Shown: positions 23,701-32,482 of the stretch, piece after piece
Position numbering within the stretch: position 1 is the first letter of the stretch
Layout: each line of letters opens with the position of its first letter
Source: Piliocolobus tephrosceles
Taxonomy: Eukaryota > Chordata > Mammalia > Primates > Cercopithecidae
Reading direction: 5' to 3'
Length of the DNA stretch: 64,000 nt
Assembly (NCBI RefSeq): GCF_002776525.5
Contig: NC_045438.1
Span: forward strand, 157,400,395-157,464,394
Program-made: the position numbers and the translations under genes
Notes under the pieces: model-generated
What the model was told of the DNA's origin: nothing
Databases searched by the model: none
Seen by the model: only the letters and a program-made list of their open reading frames with translations

Positions 23701-26128
23701 CAAAGTGCTGGGATTACAGGCGTGAGCCACCGTGCCCAGCCTAGATCATGCACTTTTACATTATATATTTAATTTTACTGATTAAATATTATAGTAGACA
23801 TGCTTGTAGATAAATTCAGGTAGCAGATACACAAAGTGAAATTTGTATTCCTAACTTCTCTGTCCACACCCTCCTCCTCGAAGGGTAATTACAGTTAATA
23901 GTCTAGTGGGCATTTAAAAAAACATTTTTCAATGCGTGCACATAAGATTTTATCAAAAATATCATTGGATTATGTATACATTTCTCAATTTGCAGTATGT
24001 ATTTGTACCATGCTACCAAAGTCTGACATCTGAAAGTTAAAACTGTGTATAGTAAGACAGATCCAGGAAATGTGAATGGAGCAAAGCAAGGGCTTCTTCA
24101 ATGTTTTTAATTTATTGATTTCATATTTAAAAATTGTTTCCTTATCAGCTACCCTGATGTTGCAGGCTCACTGTTCATTTGGAAAAAAATTCCTTTAAGG
24201 CAAACCACAGTGGAAAGGTCACACTGACTTTTTCTTTATCAAGTGTCATTTTCTTTTTAATTAACAATTTAAATGGAAGACAGCTTCAAAATGCAATTTA
24301 AAAGCCACGCTATTGTACAAGAACAGATGAAAGCTATAACAGAGAAGCGGCCTCAGGTGGATGTAGATTTTAAATTGCTCTCTTTTGTGGGCTGGGGAAA
24401 TGGAAAGCTTCGTTTAAAAAAAAAAGTACATTTATATTCAAAACTGTACTTTTGGCATTGTATTCAACTATGTATTTTTTTCAGACAAATAAGAAAGTGC
24501 TTTATTTTTTAGCTTGCATTTGCTGAAAGTTAATCCATAGTGGTTTTTATTTTTATTTATTTATTTTTTTGAAATGGAGTTTTGTTCTTGTTGCCCAGGC
24601 TGGAGTGCAATGGCACGATCTCGGCTCAACACAACCTCTGCCTCCTGGGTTCAAGCGATTCTCCTGCCTCAGCCTCCCAAGTAGCTGGGATTACAGGCGT
24701 GGGCCACCACGCCTGGCTAATTTGTATTATTAGTAGAGACAGGGTTTCTCCATGTTGGTCAGGCTGGTCTTGAACTCCTGATCTCAGGTGATGCCCCCAC
24801 CTTGGCCTCCCAGAGTGCTGGGATTACAGGTGTGAGCCACCGTGCACATCCCCATAGTGGTTTTATACAGTGCAGAACAGTGGGAATGGAATTTTGACAG
24901 CTTTTCAGGTCTTGTATTTCTGAAATTGGACTAGGCTTTGTCTTTTATAAGAGATAAAGGTTTCCTTTGAAGATTTCCAAAGAAGTAATCAACAATGAGA
25001 CCAAACAAAGCTATGTGCAGGTGTGCAAACCCCTGCCCCCACCTTCCCAAAACAAGCTGAGTGTTAAAGGGAAGCTAAGGGAGTAATTTGGTGCATGGTG
25101 TTGAAGACTGAAGAGAATCGCATAGCCCAGCAAAAGTAGGTAATGGCATTCGAAGCCTTAGCCCTACATGCTGGTTCAAACTGAATCTTAGTTCTGAAGT
25201 CAAGCATATAATTGAAGTCTGGACCCTTGTTAATACTATTGCTTTTTTTTAAAAAAAAAAAAAAAAGTAAAAATGAGATGAGAGATCAGGTATTTTGTCA
25301 GAATAGGAAGGATATGCCAAAAACTAGATCAAGCCAGAACCCCAGGTATTGGTACTTTTAAAATAACAGCACTTTTTCGCTTGAATTCTTTTTTAAAGTT
25401 TTATCTTTCCAAGTGAGCAACTAATGCAGAATACTTTGGATGCTAACCCCAGAATATACAGATCCTGACCTCTACTGTTCATTGAAATACATGCATTTGT
25501 TTTGGTCTTTACCCTATTTTTAATCTTTAACCAGAAGTTTAAAAATGATATTACAAACATGAAATCTTATTAGAAAATCCAGCACCCAACTGGGCATAGT
25601 GGCTCATGCCTGTAATCTCAGTACTTTGGGAGGCCAAGGCGGTTAGATCATCTGAGGTCAGGAGTTCAAGACAAGCCTGGGCAACACAATGAAACCCCAT
25701 CTCTACTAAAAATACAAAAATTTGCCGGGCATGGTGGTGTGCACCTGTAGTCCCAGCTACTTGGGAGGCTGAGGCAGGAGAATCACTTGAACCCGGGAGG
25801 CAGAGGTTGCAGTGAATGGGGATCGCGCCATTGCAGTCCCGCCTGGGCGACAGATCGCAACTCTGTCTCAAAAAAACAAACAAAAACAGAAAATCCAGCG
25901 CCCAACAAAATCACGTACTGTTTTAACTATACGCAAAGTTAAAGACAAGGTCTTATTAAATAATCTTTTTATTTTTCTCTTCAAAATATACTCATCCAAC
26001 AGACATACCGAAAAAAGCCAATGAAGAAAGATGTGCAGGAGCCACCTGCAGGGAAAGAAGTGAAGAATGGTTTTTCCAAAGCCTACTTCTCTGCAGCGAA
26101 TGGAGTGATGAACAAGAAAGCACAATAA
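2282..26128 (+). CDS. ELOVL2: ELOVL2, very-long-chain fatty acid elongase 2 (exons 2-8, spliced)
   Basis: Coding exons are 2282-2345, 7572-7759, 13024-13101, 17987-18158, 22669-22793, 23276-23410 and 26003-26128. They total 888 nt. Adding the ATG that must sit at the end of exon 1, outside the window, gives 296 residues plus stop, the length known for ELOVL2. The family enzyme is a multi-pass ER membrane 3-ketoacyl-CoA synthase that condenses malonyl-CoA with C20/C22 polyunsaturated acyl-CoA, on the route to DHA. Visible motifs are KxxExxDT (K123, E126, D129), the histidine box HVYHH (146-150), NxxxHxxMYxYY (from N176) and TxxQxxQ (T206-Q212). Hydrophobic segments occur throughout, for example in exons 3 and 7. 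The protein ends in KKAQ, a KKxx ER-retrieval signal. No frameshift or stop is seen, and all junctions are GT-AG. ELOVL5 is the nearest paralogue, but the N-terminus ([10 protein letters not shown]) and tail match ELOVL2. Confidence 0.97.
2771..3056 (+). mobile_element. Alu
   Basis: Full Alu with an A-tail, flanked by AAAGATGTGTGC on both sides. Intron 2. Confidence 0.95.
3120..4035 (+). mobile_element. L2 3' part, split by a Tigger-like element
   Basis: CT-rich L2 text (GCCTCCTAACAGGTCTCCCC) runs from 3120, is interrupted at 3583-3875, and resumes with GAGGGCAGGAACC and an AATAAATGAATGAA end. Confidence 0.7.
3583..3875. mobile_element. Tigger-like DNA transposon relic nested in L2
   Basis: The left end (GTATAGTAGTCCGCCCTTAG...GTTACCCATGGTCAACC) and right end (GGCATCCGCGGGGTCTGCTG) resemble TcMar-Tigger non-autonomous elements. 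No transposase frame remains. Confidence 0.65.
4462..4698. repeat. 30-bp minisatellite with a 10-N gap
   Basis: Units begin GACATGCAGGACCC at 4483, 4513, 4561, 4591, 4621, 4651 and 4681, with a partial degenerate unit before 4483 and N bases at 4522-4531. The period of 30 is a multiple of 3, which explains the open frames on both strands. It sits in ELOVL2 intron 2. True copy number is unknown because the gap breaks the period. Confidence 0.95.
5494..5945 (-). mobile_element. MaLR LTR (MLT1/MST type)
   Basis: Reverse-complement LTR text typical of ERVL-MaLR solo LTRs (GGCTGCTATGAAAAGTACCA ... GACACAATTCAATCCAACAC). No internal genes are present. Confidence 0.75.
5960..6155 (+). repeat. MIR
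   Basis: MIR-like order of motifs, ending AGTGCCTGGCACAGCATAAG and CTCAGTAAATGTTA. Confidence 0.75.
7130..7540 (+). repeat. MIR followed by an L2-like relic
   Basis: MIR text (GGTTCAAATTCTGACTCTGC, then GAGTAAATAAATGCAG) at 7130-7290 is followed by CT-rich L2-like sequence up to exon 3. Intron 2, 3' end. Confidence 0.55.
7572..7759 (+). CDS. ELOVL2: ELOVL2 exon 3
   Basis: Acceptor TTTCTTTTCAG, donor GCAGAG|GTAAGT. The exon completes D23 and encodes residues 24-85. It includes the first transmembrane segment ([18 protein letters not shown]), a basic loop, and the start of the second ([17 protein letters not shown]). It ends in phase 0. Confidence 0.96.
7986..8280 (-). mobile_element. Alu
   Basis: Full Alu. 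The flanks repeat TAGACCTATTT. Confidence 0.95.
8794..8830. repeat. Perfect 13-bp inverted repeat
   Basis: Arms TTATAGCTTGTAT and ATACAAGCTATAA are separated by 11 nt. It lies in intron 3 and is not part of a repeat family I recognise. Confidence 0.8.
9073..9371 (-). mobile_element. Alu
   Basis: Full Alu with flanking AACAACT duplications. It contains a short internal (TA)n at about 9235-9246. Confidence 0.93.
9569..10049 (+). mobile_element. 5'-truncated L1 (L1PA-type 3' end)
   Basis: It starts within the 3' end of ORF2 (CACTATTTACAATAGCAAAG). It runs through the ORF2 stop and 3' UTR to AATAAAAAATC and an A-rich tail. It is flanked by the perfect 14-bp duplication AAGTGACAGCTGCA (9555-9568, 10050-10063). 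It is a dead fragment. Confidence 0.95.
10064..13023. other. ELOVL2 intron 3, remainder
   Basis: MIR-like at about 10130-10290 and 12290-12420. A reverse-oriented L2-like stretch lies at about 10880-11360 (TTAGGAGATCATTGCAGTAC). The rest is AT-rich unique sequence with no exon signal until exon 4. Confidence 0.5.
13024..13101 (+). CDS. ELOVL2: ELOVL2 exon 4
   Basis: Acceptor TTCTTTGGCAG, donor ATCCGG|GTGAGC. The 78-nt exon is in phase 0 at both ends and encodes residues 86-111 ([17 protein letters not shown]...). This is the loop between the second and third membrane segments. Confidence 0.96.
13215..13960 (+). mobile_element. Old L1 (L1M) 3' end split by an Alu
   Basis: The text at 13215-13490 and 13805-13960 (AGGATAGCACCCTTTGTGCA; TTTTGGAACCACTAAGTGC) resembles L1M 3' ends. 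An Alu interrupts it. Confidence 0.6.
13505..13803 (+). mobile_element. Alu
   Basis: Full Alu with an A-tail inside the L1M relic. Flanks share AAAGTGTTTCC. Confidence 0.95.
14906..15296 (-). mobile_element. MaLR LTR (MST/THE1 type)
   Basis: Reverse-complement LTR starting TATTAGTCTGTTTTGCATTG with GGGTAATTTATAAAG. It ends near AACATCCAAACTATATCATG. It is a solo relic without genes. Confidence 0.85.
15297..16175. other. ELOVL2 intron 4, unassigned old repeat sequence
   Basis: No exon is seen. The part at about 15780-16110 (TTCTATAACTAAAC end, TTGGCATTGGATGCTGAG) resembles an old LINE-type 3' tail that I cannot classify. Confidence 0.4.
16176..16471 (-). mobile_element. Alu
   Basis: Full Alu flanked by AAGATGGA. 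It is followed head to tail by a second Alu. Confidence 0.95.
16480..16744 (-). mobile_element. Alu, 5' truncated
   Basis: Same orientation as the preceding Alu, only 8 bp away. It stops at CTCCCAAAGTG, lacking the first roughly 35 bp of Alu. The pair creates a 170-codon Alu-derived open frame (16206-16718) that is not a gene. Confidence 0.92.
16745..17986. other. ELOVL2 intron 4, 3' part
   Basis: Mostly unique sequence. About 17290-17850 looks like reverse-oriented L2/MIR relics (TGAGTGCTAGGCACTGAGCA). No additional exon is seen. Confidence 0.45.
17987..18158 (+). CDS. ELOVL2: ELOVL2 exon 5, catalytic histidine-box exon
   Basis: Acceptor CCAATTTCTGTAG, donor GGACAAA|GTAAGT. It encodes residues 112-168. 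It holds the KxxExxDT motif (K123, E126, D129, T130) and the HVYHH histidine box (146-150), which is essential for the condensation reaction in the family. It ends in phase 1 within codon S169. Confidence 0.97.
18681..18998 (-). mobile_element. Alu with a (TTC)n-extended tail
   Basis: Reverse Alu. Its poly(A) tail, read as T here, has grown a (TTC)n microsatellite at 18681-18695. Confidence 0.92.
19188..19493 (+). mobile_element. AluJ-like element nested in an older Alu
   Basis: Starts GGCTGGGCATAGTGGCTCAC and ends in an A13 tail. It is inserted at the middle T-rich linker of the older - strand Alu. Confidence 0.9.
19502..20161 (+). mobile_element. Poly(A)-tailed retroposed insert of unknown source
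   Basis: About 650 bp of non-Alu, non-L1-looking sequence ends TTCTATTT plus A14. An A-run followed by GTGTAGAC is found on both sides (19481-19501 and 20149-20169), as expected for an L1-mediated target-site duplication. An AATAAAGAAC lies about 90 nt before the tail. It resembles an mRNA 3' UTR, but I cannot name the parent. Confidence 0.65.
20265..20364. other. Assembly gap (100 N)
   Basis: A run of 100 N, the usual unknown-size placeholder. It lies between an old Alu end and the right half of a young Alu. Confidence 0.99.
20365..20582 (-). mobile_element. Young AluY, cut by the gap
   Basis: Only the part after the gap is assembled. It contains GGCTTGAGCCACCGCGCCCG and CGTGATCCGCCGTCTCGG, which I associate with Old World monkey AluY lineages. 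Confidence 0.85.
20583..22668. other. ELOVL2 intron 5, 3' part, mostly unique
   Basis: Apart from a possible MIR at about 21770-21870 (TTTGTGCCATGCATTGTTCT), I see no repeats or exons before exon 6. Confidence 0.5.
22669..22793 (+). CDS. ELOVL2: ELOVL2 exon 6
   Basis: Acceptor ACTTTTATAG, donor CAGCTG|GTATGT. It encodes residues 169-210, including the family motif NxxxHxxMYxYY (N176, H180, M183, Y184, Y186, Y187) and the first part of TxxQxxQ. It ends in phase 0. Confidence 0.96.
23276..23410 (+). CDS. ELOVL2: ELOVL2 exon 7
   Basis: Acceptor TGCCGTCCCCAG, donor GTTCAG|GTATGT. It encodes residues 211-255, with the last two hydrophobic segments (around 211-223 and 238-255). It is only 482 bp downstream of exon 6, so intron 6 is by far the shortest intron of the gene here. 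Both ends are phase 0. Confidence 0.96.
23459..23741 (-). mobile_element. Alu in intron 7
   Basis: Reverse Alu only about 50 bp downstream of exon 7. The flanks repeat TAGATTGTGCACTTTT with a few changes. Confidence 0.95.
24548..24850 (-). mobile_element. Alu
   Basis: Reverse Alu flanked by CCATAGTGGTTTT. Confidence 0.95.
25590..25887 (+). mobile_element. Alu
   Basis: Flanked by GAAAATCCAGCACCCAAC and its one-base variant. It ends about 115 bp before exon 8. Confidence 0.96.
26003..26128 (+). CDS. ELOVL2: ELOVL2 exon 8, coding part
   Basis: Acceptor CTCATCCAACAG. It encodes residues 256-296, the lysine-rich cytosolic tail ([10 protein letters not shown]...) ending NKKAQ, then TAA. The KKxx end is a dilysine ER-retrieval signal. 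The stop codon overlaps an AATAAA hexamer (26124-26129), which sits too early to serve as a useful poly(A) signal. Confidence 0.96.
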   Translation, partial: TYRKKPMKKDVQEPPAGKEVKNGFSKAYFSAANGVMNKKAQ

Positions 26129-28560
26129 AAATGAGTAACAGAAAAAGCACATATACTAGCCTAACAGATTCGCTTGTTTTAAAGCAAAGACTGAATTGAA
26201 AGTTACGTGTTTTAGGATAAACTAATTTCTTTTGAGTTTATAAATCATTTGTACCCAGAATGTATTAATATATTGCTATTAGGTTAATCTGTTCACTGAA
26301 TGCTTTGATCAGCATTGACGTGATGCTGACCTCTGAGGACCTCAGAACTGGTGCAGCTTCTCCCTCCCTCCCTCCCACAGGCTGAACCTTTCGCCAGAAG
26401 CTGTCCTTATAACGCCTTATACGCATACACAGCCGGGAAACGTGGAGCATGGTTTCTCACAGAAAGTCTCCAAATAAAAAGAGTTTTGTTCAGATTAAAA
26501 TGTTTACAACAAAATGTTAATTATATTCTAAATACAGGGTATGTTCTAATCTATATTAAGCAATAATTGCCAGTGTATAATCATTCCATTTGTTCCTTTA
26601 GCAATCAACCCTGGAAAATATTAAAATGGGATCATACACAGAAGACAGAAAAATCTAGCAAAACTTCTCTAAGCCAGAGTCTTGTCTATCAAATTCCCAC
26701 AACCACTCCTGATTCTAAATTTAGTGATATGGTAATGAAATTGGTATTTCTTTTATTTTAAATATTAGTTATTTTAAGGAGAAAAAAATGCTTCTGCAAG
26801 ATTTTCATAATTCAGGGGCTTTGGATAGGATTGTTCATCTGTTTCCCTAATCATTCATCTGTTCATGTCTCCCTCCTGTACCAGTCAACCTAGGTTACTA
26901 AAGATGCCATGCTCCACATCACGAGCAGTGTACAAATCTGGCTGCCAATTTCCATTCTGAGCAAGGACTGGAGTCCACTCCGACCTCTTTCTTTGAACAC
27001 ACATGCTGCTCGAATATGTATAAATCAGAATTAGCAGAGTGATGGGAGCAAAATAGGCACTGAATCCGTCAACTCTTTTTTGTGAGCCTACTTTTGAATA
27101 TTACCTCAGATACCTGTTGTCACTTTGCAGGTTAAGTTTTTGAAGCTGGGAGGAAAAACATGGAGTAGCTTGGAAAGATTCCAGCACTGAGCCGTGGGCT
27201 GGTAATGAGCCACGATAAAAAATGCCAGTTTGGCAAGCTCAGCACTCCCGTTCCCTGCTCAGGTATATGCGATCTCTACTGAGAAGCAAGCACAAAAGCA
27301 GACAAAAATATTAATGAGTATTTCCTTTCTCCATAAGTGCAGGGCTGTTACTTACTGCTAAACTCTACCAAGAACGGAAACAAAGAATATTTTCTGAAGA
27401 TTTTTTTGAAGATTAATTTATACCCTATAAAATAAAACTTGCCAACTTTGATGAAGACACTTCATCTTCTCTCCTACCTTATTTTTTTAAGTAAGTTTTT
27501 AGGTCCTGACACTGACATCAAATACACGCACACCAGAAAGGCATTTCCACCACCGTCCCCACTCATTACCGTCCAGAGTGCCTTTCTCTCTCGGCTTTTT
27601 TTCCCCTCTGAGCTCTAGTTTTAAACTTTGGGCATTTAGGATTTGGGCGTATTTTTTGGAAGGTGCCTAATGCTTAGGATAGTCTCGAGGGTGATGCACT
27701 GCACCTGCTTCCTTCCCTTCAGTGCAGCCAACCCATTTCTGTTGAACAGATGTCTCCTGTCTGATGCCCCTGACTCTTCCATTTATCTTTCTAAATCATT
27801 TTCTGAAACTGACTTGCTCTAGGGTGCTTCATCACCACTTCCATCTTGCATCACCTTCTAACTGTACTGTCTTGTTCTCTCCCAGCAATTCATTTTAAAA
27901 CAAGGGCTAGCTTCAAGCATGACTGTTAGGGCTCCTCTGTGACAAAACACAAGTTGGACCAAGGAGAAAGCCCTTTGGAAAAACTGGACCTTAGTTCAGT
28001 TTAGGTCTCAAATACAGGCTAAAATCTCTTACCAAAGTGCATTCCAGGTGAAAATGAGACTCAGAAGACAGACTAGTCTAATATACTCACTGGTTGTCAC
28101 ATTCTGCTTACTCTTACTTGCCAGTGAGGCCCTGAGGTCTCAGGGCACAGCATACCTGCCACTTTGGATGTTTTCCAGGGCTTCAGATCTGTATGGCAAG
28201 GAGGGAGCCGTCCTTCAGCAGACAAGGTCAAGCAGCTTGAACTACAAGGCAGCTCGAAACCTCTCCGATGAAAGTGAAAAATGTGGGTAGTTTATACTTT
28301 CAAACTAACGCCAGAGACTAGAGAGAGGTTTCATTCACGATGTGCATTTCCAATTTGGTCTTTAATTCAAGAGAAGCTTCATAAAACACGTATAGCCTTA
28401 AACCATTCAAGGGCTAATTTAAAAAATACAGAGTTATAAAATCTTAACCACAAAAAATAAATCAGGTAAACATTTTAACCTGTTGTTAAGTGTTGTAACT
28501 TCAAAAAACCAAAATGCTTAATGTGATTTTTCTAAAACTATTGAAAAATTAATATTTCAG

Positions 28561-28745
28561 GCCGGGCGCGGTGGCTCAAGCCTGTAATCCCAGCACTTTG
28601 GGAGGCCGAGACGGACGGATCACGAGGTCAGGAGATCGAGACCATNNNNNNNNNNNNNNNNNNNNNNNNNNNNNNNNNNNNNNNNNNNNNNNNNNNNNNN
28701 NNNNNNNNNNNNNNNNNNNNNNNNNNNNNNNNNNNNNNNNNNNNN
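28561..28745 (+). mobile_element. Young AluY in the ELOVL2 3' UTR, partly in a gap
   Basis: Starts GCCGGGCGCGGTGGCTCAAG and GAGGCCGAGACGGACGGATC, an Old World monkey-type variant. From 28646 the element is replaced by 100 N, and the sequence resumes in non-Alu UTR at 28746. Its length and tail are therefore unknown. Confidence 0.88.
28646..28745. other. Assembly gap (100 N)
   Basis: It replaces most of a young Alu inside the ELOVL2 terminal exon. Confidence 0.99.
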
Positions 28746-29120
28746 TTAACTGAATGGAATTAAACATAGCAATTGTCAAGCCATCAAAATCATATACTGA
28801 ACTACTTAGGCATGTTATGGGGTAAAGTCCTCACCCCTGCATTTGAGAAATATTTTTTTTTCATTTTTATTTTAAGGCAAAACAGTATTTACTGTGATGG
28901 GCAGAACAGCCTTTTGTATCTAAGAGTCCATTTTAGTTCTTTCCATATCGTTTTGTGAATGTTTCTGGGGACTTCCTTATTTGGAAAATATGGATATCAT
29001 TTTGTTTTCATTCGAAAGTAATTATATCTTAAGAACATAGTATCATGAATAGAGTGGACAGGGAGGCTGGAGAAGCCATTTTTCTTTGTAGATAAAAAGC
29101 ATTCTCTATGATTGTTGTAT

Positions 29121-29126
29121 AATAAA
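29121..29126 (+). terminator. ELOVL2: Likely main ELOVL2 poly(A) signal AATAAA
   Basis: A canonical AATAAA is followed by a T/TG-rich stretch (TGTTGCGAGTTTTATTTGG). It is the last canonical hexamer before clearly intergenic repeats. No transcript data are available to confirm its use. Confidence 0.65.
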
Positions 29127-30575
29127 TTGATTTTTACACTAAATGCATGTTGCGAGTTTTATTTGGTTCAAAGCAGTTAAAATGCATGCCTGCATGGTAC
29201 TCGAAATGACCTATCACTTGGGGGCTGTTTTTACAACAAGGCATTATTTTAGCAATGAATTTCAGACATTAATTCTTCTCTTGTTTCAGTGAGCAATGGG
29301 TTATATCGTTACCTTTACATTCTGTTCACATAACCAAGTTAAGCTATTTCAAAAAAAGGCCATTCACAAGAAAAATTTAAGGTTAGCAGAGGATATAAAG
29401 GCGATAATACATAAATTGCTCTATAAAACCACCTGGGGAGGAGCACTGCGTTTGTTTGAAGAGAAAATGTTAGGCCGGAGCGACATCGTGCAATGCTCTG
29501 AAACCCAGGATGCCCTTCGGAGAGTGCCTGCCCGGGAGAGATGGTGGCCAGCTCAGCTCAGCTCAGCTCAGGAGGTGAGTGAGGCCTGACTGTGAGGCTG
29601 CCTAGGAGAGCGGAGGCCAGGGGCAGGACCACAGGTTGGCGTTTTGTCAGTGTAGAGAGTAGAGTTTTGAATGCGATAGTATAATGAGAGACAGGTCCTA
29701 AAGAAAACTACAAAAGATGGGCTTAAAGTCTGATTACAAAATTGCTTAAATTCCTGGATAGTGACAGATGGGACAGGATAGATTTTAAGGAAGGGCGGGA
29801 GGGGAACAGGGAATGGGAGAAGTCTTCATTTTAACTATCTGAATGGGAGCTAGAGTTTGGGACGGGAGGTTAGCATTTTAAAAAAGGAGCCTTCCCTTTG
29901 TTATTTTAAATGGTGGGTGGAACTTAATAAAACTTTTGTGTTTAAAAATAAAAGATAAATCCTATGTCTCTATGGCAAGCCTAATAACTTGTCACAAACT
30001 AAAAGAACTGCATATACAACAAGCGTTCACATAAATAAGCCTCTTAATTTATGTAAAGAAAAAATTCTCAGCATGTGTTTTTGTTATAGCAGGCTTTCTT
30101 CCAAGACAAATTACATTTCCATATTTAAGGAAGAGTTTGTCTCCAGGGTATGCAAGGAAATAATCACTCCTAGGAGACTAACTACAGTCACCTCAGGATT
30201 CCTTGACCTTCAGTAAAACATGACTTTCAGTCGCAGGGGGGAAAAGACTGAAAGCTATTGATTTGTAGGTCATTTTTCCATCTTAAATGGCACTGCAGAA
30301 CACTGGAATAACACTGAGAGGACAAGGAAATCTGTAATCTGTACCCTCATTGAGCAATTGGTAAATGCAGTCATTGTGGATCTTACGAGCAGCCCACCGG
30401 GAGCCTGTTCTGAAAGTGTTCGTGACCAAATCACATTTGGTAGGCTGAGGAAGGGGAAGCTTTTCACACATCCCTTGATGTTGCGTGTGCCATAGTGTAT
30501 AGCTACCTGTATGCCTTGAGATGGGCATTTTCTCTTGTATTTGCCACAGTCACCATCACTCATCCTTTTTCTTTT

Positions 30576-30757
30576 NNNNNNNNNNNNNNNNNNNNNNNNN
30601 NNNNNNNNNNNNNNNNNNNNNNNNNNNNNNNNNNNNNNNNNNNNNNNNNNNNNNNNNNNNNNNNNNNNNNNNNNNTCGAACTCCTGACCTCGGGTGATCT
30701 GCCCGCCTCAGCCTCCCAAAGTGCTAGGATTACAGGTGTGAGCCACCGAACCTGGCC
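30576..30757 (-). mobile_element. Alu with its left part in a 100-N gap
   Basis: N at 30576-30675, then the final 80 bp of a reverse Alu. CACTCATCCTTTTT occurs just before the gap and just after the element. The gap therefore holds only the rest of this Alu. Confidence 0.9.
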
Positions 30758-31007
30758 CACTCATCCTTTTTATTCAGCCTATTAACCTGGCTGGCCCCTG
30801 AAGGCATTTGAATTTGTGATGGCTACACATTGAACAACAAAAGGAGAAAGTCTATACGGTTTTGCCTGGGCCCATATGATACACTTAGAGGGAGATGAAA
30901 CACAGACTTATAGGCAGTGGCCCTAGAAACAAATGACAGATGTTGCAGATTTCTCTGAAAGATGGAAGCACTGTACGTAAGGTAGTTCATGTAGAACCAG
31001 CTTCTAT

Positions 31008-31305
31008 TTTTTTTTTTTTATTTTTGAGACGGAGTCTTGCTCTGTCCCCCAGGCTGGAGTACAGTGGCGCAATCTCGGCTCACTGCAAGCTCCGCCTCTC
31101 AGGTTCATGCCATTCTCCTGCCTCAGCCTCCCGAGTAGCTGGGACCACAGGTGCCCGCCACCATGCCCGCTAATCTTTTTGTATTTTTAGTAGAGACGGG
31201 GTTTTACCATGTTAGCCAGGATGGTCTCGATCTCCTGACCTTGTGAGCTGCCCGCCTCTGCCTCCCAAAGCGCTGGGATTACAGGTGTGAGCCACCACAC
31301 CCAGC
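31008..31305 (-). mobile_element. Alu
   Basis: Reverse Alu flanked by AGCTTCTATT. Confidence 0.95.
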
Positions 31306-31512
31306 TACGAGCTTCTATTCTTTTAAAGCTAGTTTAGACTTATGGAGTTTGATAAACTCTGGAAATAGTTATATTCAGTTGAAAAATTCATCCAATCTTG
31401 TCCAGCACTACGTATCATGGTAGTGATATAGAATGATCCAGATGAAATATCTGTTCTCAGAGTTCACAGTCTAGGAAAATAGATAAACATTTAGTTATAA
31501 AATAAGTACTGA

Positions 31513-31807
31513 GGCCGGGCACAGTGGGTCATGCCTGTAATCCCAGCATTTTGGGAGACCAAGGCAGGCAGATCACGAGGTCAAGAGTTCGAGACCAGCC
31601 TGGCCAACATGGTGAACTCTTATCTCTACCAAAACTACAAAAATTAGCCAAGCGTGGTGGTGCATGCCTGTAATCCCAGTTACTTGGCAGGCTGAGGCAG
31701 GAGAATTACTTGAACCCGGGAGGCAGAGGTTGCAGTGAGCCAAGATCACACCACTGCACTCCAGCCAGGGTGACAGAGTGAGACTCCCGCTCAAAAAAAA
31801 AAAAAAA
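31513..31807 (+). mobile_element. Alu
   Basis: Full Alu (GGCCGGGCACAGTGGGTCAT) with an A15 tail. Confidence 0.95.
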
Positions 31808-32066
31808 CAACCTTGCCAGAGAAACATCCCTAAAGGAAGTAATGCCTGAGGTCAGTTTAGATGGGTGAAGAATTCAAATAGACTTCAAAGAAAGTGGTGT
31901 CCCGGAAGCCAAGGAAAAAGAGAATATTTAAACGGTAAAATGCTGCAAGGCAGCAAGTTGAGCAACTAAAAGAGGAAAAAAAAAAAAAAAAAGGCACTGA
32001 TTTTGGTCCTTGAGAGGCAGCTGGCAAATTGCAGGGGCCTTCAGAATGAATAGGAAGTCAAAGAAA

Positions 32067-32267
32067 ACACGGTGAAACCCCGTCTCTACTAAAAATACAA
32101 AAAACTAGCCGGGCGAGGTGGCGGCGCCTGTAGTCCCAACTACTCGGGAGGCTGAGGCAGGAGAATGGCGTGAACCCGGGAGACGGAGCTTGCAGTGAGC
32201 TGAGATCCGGCCACTGCACTCCAGCCTGGGTGACAGAGTGAGACTCCGTCTAAAAAAAAAAAAAAAA
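32067..32267 (+). mobile_element. 5'-truncated young AluY
   Basis: Begins at ACACGGTGAAACCCCG and contains GAGATCCGGCCACTGCACTC, an Old World monkey AluY-type variant. A-tail plus (ACA)n. Confidence 0.88.
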
Positions 32268-32482
32268 ACAACAACAATGATCAAGCAAGCCACATGAAAA
32301 TCCTTCCTAAGAACTAGGGATGTGAAGGAGCAGTTACAGTAGTTGCTGAGAGGGAGGAAGAGCTAAGGGGTGTGTGTGTTGAATACTTCCAGGAGCATCT
32401 GAGTGACTGCAGCTGAGATGGGGGAGGAGGAAGCAGTAAGAAAGAAGCTGGCCCCTTGCTCAGCTCATTGCCTTTGTCACCA

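Larger units (their letters stand above)
26129..29145 (+). other. ELOVL2: ELOVL2 3' untranslated region
   Basis: About 3 kb of non-coding sequence runs from the TAA to the AATAAA at 29121 and lies in the same terminal exon. It carries a young + strand Alu with a 100-N gap at 28561-28745, and alternative poly(A)-like hexamers near 26473 and 27430. The exact cleavage point is inferred from the usual 15-25 nt spacing. An open frame at 28054-28290 looks like chance. Confidence 0.75.

Noticed and set aside
26124..26129. AATAAA overlapping the ELOVL2 stop codon as a poly(A) signal
   Set aside because: Cleavage there would leave almost no 3' UTR. The hexamer arises from the codons CAA TAA followed by AA, and much better placed signals follow.
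30270..30563. Two overlapping - strand frames of 97 and 81 codons in the intergenic region
   Set aside because: Two frames are open over the same DNA, with no family resemblance, no splice or promoter context, and the region runs into an Alu gap.
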